From assembly GCA_019316985.1 (NCBI GenBank), contig CP079215.1, positions 2,666,001 to 2,730,000 of the forward strand: DNA of 64,000 bases. Reading direction: 5' to 3'. The number at the start of each line of letters is the position of its first letter. Positions within the stretch are counted from its first letter, which is position 1. Positions 63,526-64,000 of this stretch are shown piece by piece. The translations under genes were made by a program, and so were the position numbers. Origin of the DNA: Paraniabella defluvii. GTDB lineage: Bacteria > Bacteroidota > Bacteroidia > Chitinophagales > Chitinophagaceae. The notes under the pieces were generated by a model. The model was not told the origin of the DNA and did not search any database. It saw only the letters and a program-made list of their open reading frames with translations.

Positions 63526-64000
63526 TTAAGGTTTGTCGCGTCCGATAAATCGTTCCTTACCTTTTAAAAAATTAAGTGCGCGGGTAATATTCTTATGGAT
63601 ACTTTCCTGTGTTTTTAAACCAGAAAGATACTGGTTGATTTCTTTTCGCAGGTAGGGTGCTAATGTGTCGTACACCAGTTTTGCTTCTTTGTCTTTCCTA
63701 AGCGCCTGTTCAAATTCTGCCGGAGGTTTTATTTCCGGTGCGGCAATGTCATTGTAAGCAATGGTAAGGTGTATTTTCTCTCCGATCCGCTGAGGCGAAT
63801 TCACCAACATGCTGGTATTGATATATAGTCGCCAGTCGCCTCTGAACCTGACCAGCGTTTGAGTATACGGCACTTTATTAATAGTGCCTTTAACCGGTAC
63901 AGGCCCTTTATCTTTTCCCGCAGCTTCAAAAATACTTTTAAGAATGCGTTCCCGTACCGATACAAAGGGGTTAATGCCTATCAGGTCTATGACGGCTGTA
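63526..64000 (-). CDS. DUF1905/YdeI-like protein (partial at its start)
   Basis: The frame runs past the window edge, so the N-terminus is missing. A DUF1905-like beta barrel (V-P-V-K-G-T-I-N-K-V, L-Y-I-N-T-S-M-L) is followed by the YdeI/OmpD-associated helical end (P-P-E/P-A-E-F-E-Q-A-L, Y-L-S-G-L-K-T-Q-E-S, R-A-L-N-F-L-K-G). The visible part is 157 residues and unbroken. Role unknown; the family is loosely tied to bacteriocin or stress tolerance. Confidence 0.8.
   Translation of the reverse strand, partial: TAVIDLIGINPFVSVRERILKSIFEAAGKDKGPVPVKGTINKVPYTQTLVRFRGDWRLYINTSMLVNSPQRIGEKIHLTIAYNDIAAPEIKPPAEFEQALRKDKEAKLVYDTLAPYLRKEINQYLSGLKTQESIHKNITRALNFLKGKERFIGRDKP

Overview
The window looks like a chromosomal segment of a Bacteroidota bacterium, most likely a Chitinophagaceae-like member (inference). 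The signs are three tandem SusC/SusD pairs, a MurF-alanine racemase fusion, the order pheT - coiled-coil gene - zapA - rny, a tatA-gatA pair, YxLK/SCKK-type lipoproteins and an AT-rich intergenic style. I see no rRNA, tRNA, CRISPR array, phage or insertion sequence.

Most genes are interrupted by one-base frameshifts, usually in short homopolymer runs, including genes a cell cannot lose (gltX, pheT, dnaB, rplS, gatA). I read these as sequence or assembly errors and give each gene as one full-length feature, noting where the frame breaks. A few genes are uninterrupted (dCMP deaminase, heme oxygenase, DUF3467, the IscA-type protein, SRPBCC, YciI-type).

Layout. 1-14.9 kb is mostly housekeeping: gatA, tatA, rplS, an MFS exporter, two exported unknowns, rny, zapA, a coiled-coil gene, pheT, dnaB, rsmE, nagA. 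14.9-23.9 kb holds a dCMP deaminase and then a signalling cluster: heme oxygenase plus bacteriophytochrome kinase, then a PAS histidine kinase followed by a receiver-CRP/FNR fusion regulator, TerC and pyrD. 24.2-29.7 kb has a thiolase, an ABC exporter, a small secreted protein, queE and folD. 30.0-46.1 kb is three SusC/SusD operons in tandem, the first with a DUF1735 lipoprotein. 46.2-64 kb returns to housekeeping and stress genes: DUF3467, pdxJ, a thioredoxin-like protein, lspA, murF-alr, a second TerC, an IscA-type protein, two cation/proton antiporters, csaA, small DUF proteins, DUF1080, gltX, YjbR, GNAT and YdeI-like genes.

The most interesting reading joins the signalling cluster to the SusC/SusD operons. 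The PAS kinase has a His and an Arg spaced like the heme pocket of FixL. Its partner fuses a receiver (FixJ-like input) to a CRP/FNR DNA-binding regulator (FixK-like output). Perfect FNR-type palindromes TTGAT-N4-ATCAA lie 215-240 bases upstream of the first two susC genes. A condensed oxygen- or light-responsive circuit controlling outer-membrane nutrient uptake is a testable hypothesis, not a demonstrated system.
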